Positions 29,963 to 38,758 of a DNA stretch of 64,000 nucleotides are shown in pieces. The position numbers were made by a program, and so were the translations under genes. Below the pieces are notes generated by a model. That model searched no databases and was not told the DNA's origin. It saw nothing but the letters and a program-made list of their open reading frames with translations. The stretch's first letter is position 1. Each line of letters opens with the position of its first letter. This DNA is from Cupriavidus sp. Lineage in GTDB: Bacteria > Pseudomonadota > Gammaproteobacteria > Burkholderiales > Burkholderiaceae. The stretch is taken from positions 1 to 64,000 of the forward strand of contig JAPSLC010000020.1 in NCBI GenBank assembly GCA_031181345.1, read 5' to 3'.

Positions 29963-32462
29963 ACCGCAGTCCCTTCAAGAACTCTTGCAGGGCCGTCGCC
30001 GCAGCTTCCCGTTTGCTCTCGATCTCGGCCAGTGTCATCCGGTACTTGTCCCACCAGTTTTCGAACGCGGCGACGATGGCCTTGCGCTGGGCGGCGATAT
30101 AACGCTCGACGATGGCACGCATGTCGTTGTGCAGAATGGTCAGCAGGAGCTCAGCGGCCTGCTCGGCCGACAAGCCATCGACAGCCGCGTCGATGTGCTC
30201 TGCAAAGCTTTCCTTCTTGGCCTTAAGCTGCTTCTTCACGGCGGCGAGCTCCTTCTTCCACGCCTTGAGCTGGGCCTCGTCGACCGCATTCTCGCCCTCG
30301 GCGTCCTCGTCCGCGGCTTCCATGGCTTGCGTGGCTTCACCGTCTTCGGCCTCGGCATCCTTAGGGCCGGCCGCCCTGATCTGGCTGTCCAACTCGGTCT
30401 TCTTGGCCTCTAGCTCGTTGATGGCCGCGACGAAGTCTCTCATTAGGAACTTGACGAGCTTGTGCTCCAGCGGGCTCTCCTTGCTGGCCTTGTCTTCCAG
30501 CGCGGTGACGATGCTGATGCGCCAGGCGTCGGCCACACCCTTGGCGCCGCGTGCCATCAGGGTAAGAAAGTCATACTTGGTCTGGTACCAAAAGCCGGCG
30601 ACGATGCCACGCACCTGGAAGGGATCGAGCAAGCCGATGGCTTCCAAAGCGGTGCTAAAGCTGGCGAGCAGGTCGTTGCGCAGAGCGACGAGGCTGGCCA
30701 CGTTGTCCATTTGCCCGGCTAGCGCGGTAATGCGGGCGCTGTGCGCCTGCCACCACCGTTCGAAGGCCATGCGGATGGCGGTCTCCTTGGCGACGAGCCC
30801 GGCGTTACCTTCGATGGCGGGCTTGAGATCTTGGCGCTTGGTCAGCTCGACCCTGAAGTCGAAGTACTTCGCATCGCGCTCGGCGAGCAGGTCGAGCGGG
30901 TTCAAGCCATGGGCCTGGAACAGCGCGGCCTTGTCCGCCACCTCCGCCTTTGGTACGCCGCCCACCAGATGTGCGCGCACATCATGCGGCTCGGACGGCG
31001 GCGCATTGTCGGCATAGCGGCGGATGTTGAGGTTGTAATCGTTGGCCTTGAGCGTGGCGTTGTCGACGATGGCCGAGAAGCCCGGGACGGCGCGGAATTC
31101 GTCGAACGTGGTGACGATCTTCTCGATGTGCTCGGGCAGCAGATAGTTCTGTGCCCGGCCTTCGAAGAACTCGCGATCGGCGTTAATGAACAGCACCTTG
31201 CCCTGGCGTTCTGCTGACTTGCCGCTGACGCGCTGGGCGCCGTTCTGCACCTGCTGGCGCAGGACGAGGATGCACGCTGGGATGCCGGTTCCGTAGAACA
31301 AGTTTGGCGCGACGCCGATCACCGCCTCGAGCAGGTCCGCGTCGATAATGCCAGCCCGGATGGTATTTTCTTCGCCTCCGCGGAATAGCACACCGTGCGG
31401 CATCACCGTGGCGACCATGCCGCCGTCGCGGGTGACGGCCAGCATGTGCTGCAGGAACATCAGGTCGGCCTTCTTGGCGCCCAGTGGGACTTCACCGAAG
31501 CGGAAGCGTTCGCGGAACTTGGGCGCCCAGGCGGGCGTGCCGTCGGCGTTCTTCTCGGTGTTGCCCCAGTTGAGTGAAAACGGCGGGTTAGTGAGCACGC
31601 GATCGAAGCGCATCAGCTCGCCGCCTTCCACGTGCTGCGGCTCGGCCAGCGTGTCCTCGTTCTGCAGGTCGGCGGTGCTGATGCCGTGCAGCAGCATGTT
31701 CATCTTGGCGATCGACCAGACCGTGCCGTTGTATTCCTGTCCGAAGAGATTGGCTTTGCGGCCGTCCTCGCCATGCTCGTCGATGTACTCCTTCGCAGCG
31801 ATTAGCATACCGCCCGAACCACAGCAGGGATCGTATATGTCGTGGGCCAGCGTCGGCTTAATAAGCCGCACCATCATCCGCACGACCGATCGCGGCGTAT
31901 AAAACTCGCCGCCCTTCTTCCCGGCCGAGTCGGCGAACTCTCCGATCAGGTATTCATAGGCCGCGCCGAGCAAATCGGGGAACTCGAAATCTTCATTGCG
32001 CAGTCGGTATTTGCCGAAATGAGTGATCAGCTGGCGTAGCTTGATATCCGGAATCTTGCTTTGGCCGACCTTTCGCGTGAAATCGATATGCTCGAGAACG
32101 TCGTAAAGGCTGGTGTTGGCTGTTTCTATTCCGGTCAGCGCCTTGTTCAAGTAGTCCCCGACGTTCTGATGCGCTTCGTTCACCAGATAGTCGTATCGGG
32201 AGTGCGGTGGAACCCAGAAGCTGCCTTCCCTCTTGTACCAGCGAGAAATCTCGGCCGACCGCTCGGCGTCCGCTTGATTTTTTCCCGCCTCCTTTTGGAG
32301 CTTAATGATTTCTTCACGGCGCTGATCGAATACGTCCGAGCAGCGCTTCAGAAACAGCATCCCAAAAATGTATTCCTTGAATTCTGAGGCGTCCATCTTG
32401 CCGCGCAGGATATCGGCGGCTTTGAATAGATGACGTTCCAATTGGGACAGGGTCAGGGGCAT
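29955..32462 (-). CDS. hsdM: Type I restriction enzyme M (methyltransferase) subunit, long form
   Basis: An 835-residue N6-adenine methyltransferase. The HsdM N-domain ([20 protein letters not shown]) comes first, SAM motif [10 protein letters not shown] is near 211-219, and catalytic NPPF is at 292-295. Classical HsdM proteins are around 500 residues. Here the methyltransferase is followed by about 300 extra residues, including a highly charged Glu/Asp-rich linker (near residue 700) and Lys-rich coiled coils. The start at 32462 fits the family N-terminus, with AGAAAGA upstream; 20 more open codons precede it but look non-coding. First gene of the operon; its promoter must lie in the gene-free 532 bases before the tRNA terminator. 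Confidence 0.93.
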   Translation of the reverse strand: MPLTLSQLERHLFKAADILRGKMDASEFKEYIFGMLFLKRCSDVFDQRREEIIKLQKEAGKNQADAERSAEISRWYKREGSFWVPPHSRYDYLVNEAHQNVGDYLNKALTGIETANTSLYDVLEHIDFTRKVGQSKIPDIKLRQLITHFGKYRLRNEDFEFPDLLGAAYEYLIGEFADSAGKKGGEFYTPRSVVRMMVRLIKPTLAHDIYDPCCGSGGMLIAAKEYIDEHGEDGRKANLFGQEYNGTVWSIAKMNMLLHGISTADLQNEDTLAEPQHVEGGELMRFDRVLTNPPFSLNWGNTEKNADGTPAWAPKFRERFRFGEVPLGAKKADLMFLQHMLAVTRDGGMVATVMPHGVLFRGGEENTIRAGIIDADLLEAVIGVAPNLFYGTGIPACILVLRQQVQNGAQRVSGKSAERQGKVLFINADREFFEGRAQNYLLPEHIEKIVTTFDEFRAVPGFSAIVDNATLKANDYNLNIRRYADNAPPSEPHDVRAHLVGGVPKAEVADKAALFQAHGLNPLDLLAERDAKYFDFRVELTKRQDLKPAIEGNAGLVAKETAIRMAFERWWQAHSARITALAGQMDNVASLVALRNDLLASFSTALEAIGLLDPFQVRGIVAGFWYQTKYDFLTLMARGAKGVADAWRISIVTALEDKASKESPLEHKLVKFLMRDFVAAINELEAKKTELDSQIRAAGPKDAEAEDGEATQAMEAADEDAEGENAVDEAQLKAWKKELAAVKKQLKAKKESFAEHIDAAVDGLSAEQAAELLLTILHNDMRAIVERYIAAQRKAIVAAFENWWDKYRMTLAEIESKREAAATALQEFLKGLRYA

Positions 32463-32962
32463 TGACAGTCTTTCTAGATTCGTGATTATCGGCTCATCTG
32501 GTCGGCAAGGGCAGGGTGGCACTGTACCGCGAGGTCCAGATTCATTTCGACCATTCAGGCGCTTGTGTCAAGTCAGACGACTGCCGACCACTTCGGGTCT
32601 TGAGTTGGTGGCGCAGTTCATAGTCCAACGGCTACCGTTATTCGCAGTATTTCTGGAGCCACGGGCAGTGTGCGGCGGAGCCAAAACAGAGAAAGTTAAA
32701 CGACCTCTCCCTTCAGGCTCGCAAGCAGCGCCGACGGGCAACGCCAGACGGCTGGAGCGCGCCGAGGAAGCGATAGCTTCTGCTCCCTGGGAGAATTTAC
32801 TATTAGCCGTTGCAACACGGTGCATGCGTGGATCCCAGCATTTTCGCATCTGATTCTAGTGCACAAAATGTTGGTTCGGGCTGGTGATTTTCCACCAGCA
32901 GCGATATGCGTGGCGATAGCGCTGAATATCGGCTCGTTCTCACACCGGCAATTTCAAAAAGG
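32463..32962. other. Gene-free interval between defence operon and tRNA-Ala
   Basis: About 500 bases of lower-GC sequence with no convincing gene. It should contain the hsdM promoter. A 7-bp hairpin GCTGGTG/CACCAGC (32880-32886 with 32893-32899) is present. I looked for a repeat of the tRNA 3' end and for integrase remnants and saw neither. A 93-codon open frame at 32568-32849 on the minus strand has no recognisable protein character. Confidence 0.5.
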
Positions 32963-32989
32963 AAGGGCCCGGATAGTATCCGGGCCCTT
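32963..32989 (-). terminator. tRNA-Ala terminator (possibly bidirectional)
   Basis: A perfect 12-bp stem AAGGGCCCGGAT/ATCCGGGCCCTT with a 3-base loop, starting 6 bases beyond the tRNA 3' end. T-runs follow on both sides (TTCCTTTTTG on the minus strand, TTTTATTT on the plus strand). Confidence 0.85.
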
Positions 32990-32994
32990 TTATT

Positions 32995-33070
32995 TGGTGG
33001 ACCGAAGGAGGATCGAACTCCCGACCTCTGCATTGCGAACGCAGCGCTCTCCCAGCTGAGCTATCGGCCC
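32995..33070 (-). tRNA. tRNA-Ala (anticodon CGC)
   Basis: A 76-base cloverleaf with encoded CCA. The acceptor arm GGGCCGA/TCGGTCC contains the G3:U70 wobble pair that identifies alanine tRNAs. The D stem is GCTC/GAGC, the anticodon stem CTGCG/TGCAG with loop TTCGCAA, and the T stem GGGAG/CTCCT around TTCGATC. Its 3' end faces the restriction island, a common integration arrangement. Confidence 0.95.
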
Positions 33071-33142
33071 GTAGCGTGCGATTATAGCGTGAGCCTCCCG
33101 GCGATTTCAAGCCATCGCGGCCGGGAGCGGGGCGGCGGGAAG

Positions 33143-34864
33143 TCAGGCCGCCATGCCGGGATTTCCGCCCATCCCCTTGACCGACGGCAGGTTCAGCGGC
33201 GCCGCGGCCACTTCCTTGCGTTGGCGCAGCCAGCCGGCCATCAGGTCCCAGATCGGCGGGCCGCCATTCTGGCGGGCTTCCTCGGCGACCGGGGCCCAGC
33301 CGGCGACCTTGTAGGTCTTGCCGGCCTCGATCGGCTTGCCCTTCAGGCGCATCTCGGTGATGCGCTTGCCCATCGGCGCGGCCGGGTCGATGGTGTACTG
33401 CAGGCCGCCGACGCGGACCATGTCGCCGCCCTGCTGGTAGTAAGGGTCCGGGTTGAACAGGTTGTCGGCGACGTCCTCGAGCACGGTCTTGATGGTCTCG
33501 CCGCTCATCTGCGTCACCGTGGTGTACGGATAGGTGATCGCGGTCTGGTCCATCAGCCGTTCCATCGTGATGCCCTCGCCGGGCAGCAGCGTGGTGCCCC
33601 AGCGGAAGCCGGGCGAGAACGCGATCTCGGCCCCCTGCACATCCATCAGCCCGTCCAGAATCAGCTGGTCGAAGGTGCCGTTGAAGTTGCCGCGGCGGTA
33701 GAGCAGCTCCTTGTTGACCGCCAGCACCTCGCCCAGCTTCTGCTCGTACGGCGCGCGTACCTTGCGGATCAGCGCCTCCATCGCCGGATCGGCCGGAAGG
33801 TAGTCGGCGAACACCGGCAGCAGCCGGTAGCGGAAGTCGGCGACCTTGCCGCCGCGCACGTCGAAGTCGAGTACGCCGAGGAACTTGCCGTTCGAGCCGG
33901 CGTTGGTGACCAGCGTGGTGCCGCCCGCATTGCGCACCGGCACCGGGGCCGGCACGCCGTCATGGGTGTGGCCGCCGAGGATGGCGTCGAGTCCGCGCAC
34001 GCGCGAGGCGAGCTTCAGGTCGACGTCCATGCCGTTGTGCGACAGCAGCACCACCGCTTGCGCGCCCTTGGCGCGGGCTTCGTCGATGATGCGCTGCAGG
34101 TTCTCTTCCTGGATGCCGAAGGTCCAGTCCGGCACCAGGTAGCCCGGGTTGGCGATCGGCGTATAGGGGAAGGCCTGGCCGATGATGGCGACCGGCACCC
34201 CGTTCATCTCGCGCAGCGTGTAGGCCTCGAAGACCGGGTCCTCGAAGTCCTTGGTCTTGATGTTCTGGGCCAGGAAGGCGACCTTGCCCTTGAAGTCGCG
34301 GTCGACCACTTCGCGCACCCGCTCGGCCCCGAGCGTCATTTCCCAGTGGGCCGTCATCACGTCGACGCCAAGGGTCAGCGCGGCGTCGACCATGTCCTGG
34401 CCGCGCGTCCACAGCGCGGTCGCCGACCCCTGCCAGGTATCGCCGCCGTCGAGCAGCAGCGCGCCGGGGCGGCTGGCCTTCAGCTGCCTGACCAGCGTGG
34501 CGAGATGGGCGAAGCCGCCGACCTTGCCGTAGCGGCGCGCGGCCTCGGTGAAATCGAGATAGGTGAAGGCGTGCGCCTCGGCGCTGCCCGGCGCGATCCG
34601 GTAGTGCTTCAGCAGCGCCTGGCCGACCAGGTGCGGCGGCTTGCCGGCATAGTCGCCGATGCCCAGATTGACGCTCGGCTCGCGAAAATGGACCGGCAGC
34701 AGTTGCGCATGGCAATCGGTGAAATGCAGCAGGTGCACGTTGCCGAAGCGCGGCACGTCGTACAGCCTGGTGGCGGCCTGAGCCGCCTGCGCGTCGCGCG
34801 TGGGGAAAGCCATGCCCGCGGCGCTGGCGATGGCCAGCACCTGCAGGAACTCGCGTCGGTTCAT
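33143..34864 (-). CDS. soxB: Sulfate thiol esterase SoxB
   Basis: A 573-residue periplasmic dimanganese enzyme that hydrolyses sulfate from the SoxY-bound cysteine-S-thiosulfonate during thiosulfate oxidation. The N-terminus MNRREFLQVLAIASAAG is a Tat-type signal. Metal and catalytic motifs are present: HFTDCHAQLLP near residue 47, DGGDTWQGSATALWT, the His of VVLLSHNGMD, and GGHTHDGVP. Length matches the family. The start at 34864 has GAGGAAG upstream, and the family N-terminus begins there although the frame stays open far beyond. It is the last gene of the leftward sox operon, 80 bases after the thioredoxin-like gene. Confidence 0.96.
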   Translation of the reverse strand: MNRREFLQVLAIASAAGMAFPTRDAQAAQAATRLYDVPRFGNVHLLHFTDCHAQLLPVHFREPSVNLGIGDYAGKPPHLVGQALLKHYRIAPGSAEAHAFTYLDFTEAARRYGKVGGFAHLATLVRQLKASRPGALLLDGGDTWQGSATALWTRGQDMVDAALTLGVDVMTAHWEMTLGAERVREVVDRDFKGKVAFLAQNIKTKDFEDPVFEAYTLREMNGVPVAIIGQAFPYTPIANPGYLVPDWTFGIQEENLQRIIDEARAKGAQAVVLLSHNGMDVDLKLASRVRGLDAILGGHTHDGVPAPVPVRNAGGTTLVTNAGSNGKFLGVLDFDVRGGKVADFRYRLLPVFADYLPADPAMEALIRKVRAPYEQKLGEVLAVNKELLYRRGNFNGTFDQLILDGLMDVQGAEIAFSPGFRWGTTLLPGEGITMERLMDQTAITYPYTTVTQMSGETIKTVLEDVADNLFNPDPYYQQGGDMVRVGGLQYTIDPAAPMGKRITEMRLKGKPIEAGKTYKVAGWAPVAEEARQNGGPPIWDLMAGWLRQRKEVAAAPLNLPSVKGMGGNPGMAA

Positions 34865-34944
34865 TGTCGTCTTCCTCTCGATGGCGGCCGCGCCGTCCGG
34901 TGCAGGACGGATGCAGGACCGGGACGGGCCGCTTTGCCGCCGCG

Positions 34945-35487
34945 CTAGGGTCTGGCGTACTTCGCCAGCGCGGCGACTTCCTCCTCCAGCATCTCGCCGA
35001 CTTCCTTCTGTACGACCTTGCCCCTGGCGTCGATCACGTAGAGCTCGGGCAGGCCCTTGCGCGGACCGATCGCGGCGCGCAGCGCCGGCGTGTCCATCGC
35101 CGCGGGAAAGGTATAGCCGCGCTGGCGCAGATAGCCGACGGCGTCCTTCTGGTCCTTGTCGATGCTGATGGTCAGCACCTGCAGCGGCGTGCCGCGCGTG
35201 CTGTCGTAGAGCTTCTGCAGCCGCGGGTTCTGCAGCGCGCAGAACGGGCACCACGAGGCCCACACCTGCACCACCACCGGCTTGCCGGCCCAGTGCTCGG
35301 GCGGCACGGTGCGGCCGTCGAGCAGCTGGACCGCCGGCAGGCGCACGGTGTCGCCGACTTCGAGCGCGGCGGCCGGCGTGGCGAAGGTCAGCGCGATGGA
35401 TGCCACGATGGCCAACGCACCGGCGGCGCGCATCGCCGCCCGCCATGCGTGCCATCGACCGAACGCTACCGCCACCGCGGCCCGCAT
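34945..35487 (-). CDS. soxW: Periplasmic TlpA/SoxW-type thioredoxin
   Basis: A 180-residue thioredoxin-fold protein. A signal sequence runs to about residue 40 (ALAIVASIALTFATPAAA), and the redox site CPFC is in VWASWCPFCALQNPR near residue 78. The cis-Pro region GLPELYVID is near residue 145. It probably keeps Sox proteins such as SoxY reduced in the periplasm, as SoxW does; the gene symbol rests on context. An internal ATG at 35433 would give a shorter signal, but AAGGGG precedes the ATG at 35487. It lies 10 bases after soxX. Confidence 0.85.
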   Translation of the reverse strand: MRAAVAVAFGRWHAWRAAMRAAGALAIVASIALTFATPAAALEVGDTVRLPAVQLLDGRTVPPEHWAGKPVVVQVWASWCPFCALQNPRLQKLYDSTRGTPLQVLTISIDKDQKDAVGYLRQRGYTFPAAMDTPALRAAIGPRKGLPELYVIDARGKVVQKEVGEMLEEEVAALAKYARP

Positions 35488-35497
35488 CGCGCGCCCC

Positions 35498-36208
35498 TTA
35501 CTGGTTGACCGGCGAGGCCGGGTCCAGCAGCAGCGCCATCACGTCGCGGATCTGCTGCTCGGTCAGGATGCCCTTATGGCCGAAGCGCGGCATGTTGGAG
35601 CACGCGGCGAAGGCGTTCGAGTCCCAGATCTTGCCCCAGGTGTACTTGAGCACCGCCTCCGAGTTGCCGCGCAGCTTGCCGTACTGATACAGCGACGGAC
35701 CGATGTTGCCGAACGAGATCTCGGCCTTGGTCATCTGGTGGCAGGCATAGCAGTTGCCGCCGTTGACGCCGCCGGGCGGGTCGGAGAACTGCATGCCGCG
35801 GCCCAGCTGCGCCACCTTCTCGCCTTCCTTCCAGTCGCCGAGCCAGCGGTTGTCGGCCGGATAGCGGATCTTCTGCTGCTCGGCGGTCTCGACCTTCTTC
35901 GCCACTGCGGCCGGCACCTTGCTGCGGTCGGGATAGTCGCTGCACAGCTGCTGCATCTCGTCGCGCTCGAGCACGCCCTGCAGCGTGGCCGGGCCCTTCG
36001 AGGTGAACGAGTTGGCGATCAGGCGTTTCATGTCGCCGTCGGAAACGGGCGGGATATTGGCCGCGGCCTTCGACGAGGCCTTGCCCTTCGATGCCGCGCC
36101 ATCCTGCGCCATTGCCGGCGCCGCCAGCATCGCCAGCGCGCCGCACACCGCCACTGCGGCCGCGCCAATACGCCCGAATTGCAGGCGCGATCGTTCTGTC
36201 TGGATCAT
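35498..36208 (-). CDS. soxX: Sulfur-oxidation c-type cytochrome SoxX
   Basis: A 236-residue periplasmic monoheme cytochrome, partner of SoxA. A signal peptide ends near AMAQDG (residue 35). The single CYACH heme site is near residue 151, and a likely Met axial ligand lies in SNMPRFGHKGIL near the C-terminus. SoxAX attaches thiosulfate to SoxY. It has about 70 extra residues between signal and cytochrome domain (KRLIANSFTSKGPATLQGVL) compared with short SoxX, as in other beta-proteobacterial long forms. GGGAGAG precedes the ATG. soxA starts upstream, with its stop 20 bases away. Confidence 0.94.
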   Translation of the reverse strand: MIQTERSRLQFGRIGAAAVAVCGALAMLAAPAMAQDGAASKGKASSKAAANIPPVSDGDMKRLIANSFTSKGPATLQGVLERDEMQQLCSDYPDRSKVPAAVAKKVETAEQQKIRYPADNRWLGDWKEGEKVAQLGRGMQFSDPPGGVNGGNCYACHQMTKAEISFGNIGPSLYQYGKLRGNSEAVLKYTWGKIWDSNAFAACSNMPRFGHKGILTEQQIRDVMALLLDPASPVNQ

Positions 36209-36227
36209 GTCGTGCTCTCCCCCTGGT

Positions 36228-37061
36228 TCAGCGCTTCAGGCCGGGGCCGTCGTAGGTACCGCCGTTGGCATTGCGCGCCAGGAACATCGTGAGCGCGGTG
36301 ATCACATCGGAGCCGTAGGCGGGCTCGGGGAAGCGCTGCTGGCGCAGGCAGTCGTAGAGCCGGTGCTGCATCGTGCGGACCTCGCCCTGCGACACGCGGT
36401 ACGCCGGCCAGGTGGTGTAGGCCGCCTGCGCGCCCTTGTCGGTCAGCAGGTTGGGCAGGTCCTGCAGGCGGATGCGCTGGCCGTCGACCGCATGGCACGT
36501 CGCGCAGGCGAAGTCATAGGCGCCGCCGCGGTAATAGAACATCTTCTGGCCGAGCGCGTACACCTGCTTCTCTTCCGGATGGTCGAGCTTGACGTTCATC
36601 TTGACGCCGCGCGACTCGCCGGTGACGAAGGCCACCAGCCGCTCGATATCGGAGCGCTTGCCCGAGGACGAGAACGGCGTGGCCTTGGCCTGCTGCTCGG
36701 TCAGCCCCTGCAGCGTCGTGCGGCACCACACCAGGCGCTGCTCCAGGTCCATCACCTTGCCGGCGTCGGCGAAATAGCGCGGCAGCTCGGCGTAGGCGCC
36801 CTTGGTCACGCCGGGGCCCTTGCCCAGGTCGCAGCGCTCGAGCGATACGTTCTTCGGCCCGGCAGGCTTCTTCCACAGTTCCTCGCCGGCGGCTTCCCAC
36901 AGCTCGGCGGGATTGCCCTCTGCCAGCATCTGCCGGTACTTGGCGATTTCGTCGGTGGTATTGCTCTCGCCCTGCGCCTGCACGGCCATCGCGCCCGTCA
37001 GCGCGACGGCGCCGGCGACGGTCAGCACGGCCCAGCCAGAACGGCGTCGGTTCGGTCTCAT
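36228..37061 (-). CDS. soxA: Sulfur-oxidation cytochrome SoxA, monoheme type
   Basis: A 277-residue catalytic subunit of the SoxAX L-cysteine S-thiosulfotransferase. A signal peptide ends near VQAQGES. Only one CXXCH is present (CATCH near residue 184). The N-terminal domain instead has lone cysteines in ERCDLGKG and LVWCRTTL, consistent with the monoheme class in which a disulfide replaces the first heme. The key active-site cysteine, which becomes a persulfide heme ligand, is visible in HRLYDCLRQQRFPEP. The ATG at 37059-37061 has GAGGAGA upstream; the longer open frame is not a credible signal sequence. Confidence 0.95.
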   Translation of the reverse strand: MRPNRRRSGWAVLTVAGAVALTGAMAVQAQGESNTTDEIAKYRQMLAEGNPAELWEAAGEELWKKPAGPKNVSLERCDLGKGPGVTKGAYAELPRYFADAGKVMDLEQRLVWCRTTLQGLTEQQAKATPFSSSGKRSDIERLVAFVTGESRGVKMNVKLDHPEEKQVYALGQKMFYYRGGAYDFACATCHAVDGQRIRLQDLPNLLTDKGAQAAYTTWPAYRVSQGEVRTMQHRLYDCLRQQRFPEPAYGSDVITALTMFLARNANGGTYDGPGLKR

Positions 37062-37160
37062 GGGGTTTCTCCTCTCGGTCTCGCCGACCAGGCGGGCCGC
37101 TGTTTTTCTAGGCGCGGATCGGGCCGCGCGTTGTGCCACACCGTTGCGCCGCACCTCGCG

Positions 37161-37619
37161 CTACGGCTTGATATAGGCGTAGCCTTCGTCCTGCTGCAGC
37201 CGCGCGATCTCGACCACGCCCGCCTGCACGATCTTCGTTTCGAGCAGCAGCTTGTTCTCGGGAATCTGGCGCGCGGTCAGCGTGTTGCGGCAGACGCGGA
37301 ACTCGACGCCCATGCCGGCCAGCGCGCCGACCGCGGCATCGAAGGTGTTGCCGCGCGCATCGCGTGCGCCCTCGACCAGGAAATCGACGCCGTAGCCGAG
37401 CGCGACCACGACGATCTTCGTATTGGGCGCCCCGGCCAGATGGTTGCGCAGATTGCCGATCGCCCGCACCGCCTGGTCGTTGCCTTCCGACAGCTGGTAC
37501 ACCACCCGGTGGCGCCCGCCCCCGCTCCGGGGCGCGGCCGCAGTCTGGGCCGCGGCCCGGCTTCCGAGTCCGACCGCCGCCAGCGCGGCGGCCGCCTTTG
37601 CAAAGAATGCTCGACGCAT
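37161..37619 (-). CDS. Periplasmic DsrE-family protein in the sox operon
   Basis: A 152-residue protein with an N-terminal export signal (AAAALAAVGLGSRAAAQ) followed by a DsrE/F-like fold, with VVYQLSEGNDQAVRAIGNLRN, KIVVVALGYGVDFL and one conserved-looking Cys in FRVCRNTL near residue 110. Classical DsrEFH are cytoplasmic sulfur carriers; exported single-domain versions occur beside sox genes, with unproven roles. The lone cysteine could carry sulfane sulfur between Sox proteins (inference). GGAAGG precedes the ATG. It sits between soxZ and soxA, about 100 bases from each. Confidence 0.82.
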   Translation of the reverse strand: MRRAFFAKAAAALAAVGLGSRAAAQTAAAPRSGGGRHRVVYQLSEGNDQAVRAIGNLRNHLAGAPNTKIVVVALGYGVDFLVEGARDARGNTFDAAVGALAGMGVEFRVCRNTLTARQIPENKLLLETKIVQAGVVEIARLQQDEGYAYIKP

Positions 37620-37724
37620 GATCTTCCTTCCGCCGCGTCCGCCGCGCCTCGTGCGCGGCTGCCGACCCGGCTACCGAAGGGGCACCTTACCAGAGCGGCC
37701 GGCAACGTGCCGTCCGCGCCGGCA

Positions 37725-38036
37725 TCACGAGATGGTGGCCTCGTCGGTCCGCTTGTCGCCGCGATTGTCGACCCAGGTCACCGTGACCTTGTCGCCCTTG
37801 GCGCCGCCCTTGAACTTGAAGTTCAGGAACGGGTCCTTGGACACCGCCGGGCCGAAGTTGGCGTGGAAGACCTCCTTGCCCTTGCACTGGGCGCTGACGG
37901 TCTGGATGTGCCAGGCCGGGATGGTCTTGCCGGACGCGTCCTTGCGCTGGCCGGTTTCCATATCGTGTTTCATCAAAATCTTGACGTCGACCACGCCGCC
38001 GTTCTCGGTGGCGCGTACGCGCATCGGGTCTGCCAT
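37725..38036 (-). CDS. soxZ: Thiosulfate-oxidation carrier subunit SoxZ
   Basis: A 103-residue immunoglobulin-fold partner of SoxY. It lacks its own signal and is expected to be co-exported with SoxY. The family N-terminus (MADPMRVRATENGGVVDVKI) and the KHDMETGQRKDASGK and FKFKGGAKGDKVTVTW segments are present, and length is standard. AGGAGA precedes the ATG at 38034-38036. It follows soxY by 65 bases. Confidence 0.95.
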   Translation of the reverse strand: MADPMRVRATENGGVVDVKILMKHDMETGQRKDASGKTIPAWHIQTVSAQCKGKEVFHANFGPAVSKDPFLNFKFKGGAKGDKVTVTWVDNRGDKRTDEATIS

Positions 38037-38101
38037 GACGTTCTCCTGTTGCGATGCTTGCGATGGGCGGTCTGGGAAAGCGGGACCTGCGATCGGCCTG
38101 A

Positions 38102-38557
38102 TCAGCCGCCGCAGCCGCCCAGCGTCACCTTGATCTCCTTGGAGGCGACATACCACTTGCCGCCGGCCTTGACGGCCGCATGCACCACGGAGGTCTGGCC
38201 CATCTTCACGCGCGTGGAGACGAACGGCTCGGTGCCGGCCGGGATCACGAAGTCCGCGGCCAACGTATTGGGATTCTTCTCGACCAGGATCGCGATCTGC
38301 TCGGTGTCGGGCAGATTGCTGGTGACCGCCACCGGCACCACGGCGCCGTTCTCGGCGATATCCGGTGCGTTGAAGGCGATCGAGCCGCTCTTCTCCGGCG
38401 CGCCGCCGCCCAGGGCCTTGATCACGTCGTTGACGCTCTTGCCCTCGAAGGCCGCCTTGTTCCATTCGGCCGCCTGCGCCTCGCCGATCAGGCCAGCGGC
38501 CGCCATCAGCGACACGACGGCGCTGACCCGCAGCATCTCTCGTCTTGTGATGTTCAT
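38102..38557 (-). CDS. soxY: Thiosulfate-oxidation carrier protein SoxY
   Basis: A 151-residue periplasmic sulfur carrier. A Tat-like signal MNITRREMLRVSAVV is followed by the SoxY domain, and the protein ends in the diagnostic flexible GGCGG tail, whose cysteine carries the sulfur intermediates processed by SoxAX, SoxB and SoxCD. The invariant tail and intact signal indicate a working carrier. SoxZ follows 65 bases later. The 201 bases upstream, between soxY and the cytochrome gene, hold no gene. Confidence 0.96.
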   Translation of the reverse strand: MNITRREMLRVSAVVSLMAAAGLIGEAQAAEWNKAAFEGKSVNDVIKALGGGAPEKSGSIAFNAPDIAENGAVVPVAVTSNLPDTEQIAILVEKNPNTLAADFVIPAGTEPFVSTRVKMGQTSVVHAAVKAGGKWYVASKEIKVTLGGCGG

Positions 38558-38758
38558 GGTGTCCTGCACTCCTGCTTCTACCCGCCCCGCGGTATTCGTT
38601 TGGTCGCCACGCCGGCTGGCCTGGCGCGGGCGGTGCATCGCCGCCCGTTATTGCCGTTGTTGGTTGCGTCGTTACTGCTGTGCTCTTGTCGGGGCCGACT
38701 CCGGCTGCGATGGCGATTGCCGTCGAACCGTCGAACCGTCGGCCCCGTCACCAGGCAA

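Noticed and set aside
32568..32849. 93-codon minus-strand open frame between the defence operon and tRNA-Ala
   Set aside because: No ribosome site, no recognisable motif, and composition like random sequence.
34865..35455. N-terminal extension of the SoxB frame by about 200 codons
   Set aside because: It overlaps the SoxW-type gene in another frame and has no family similarity. The Tat signal and ribosome site fix the SoxB start at 34864.
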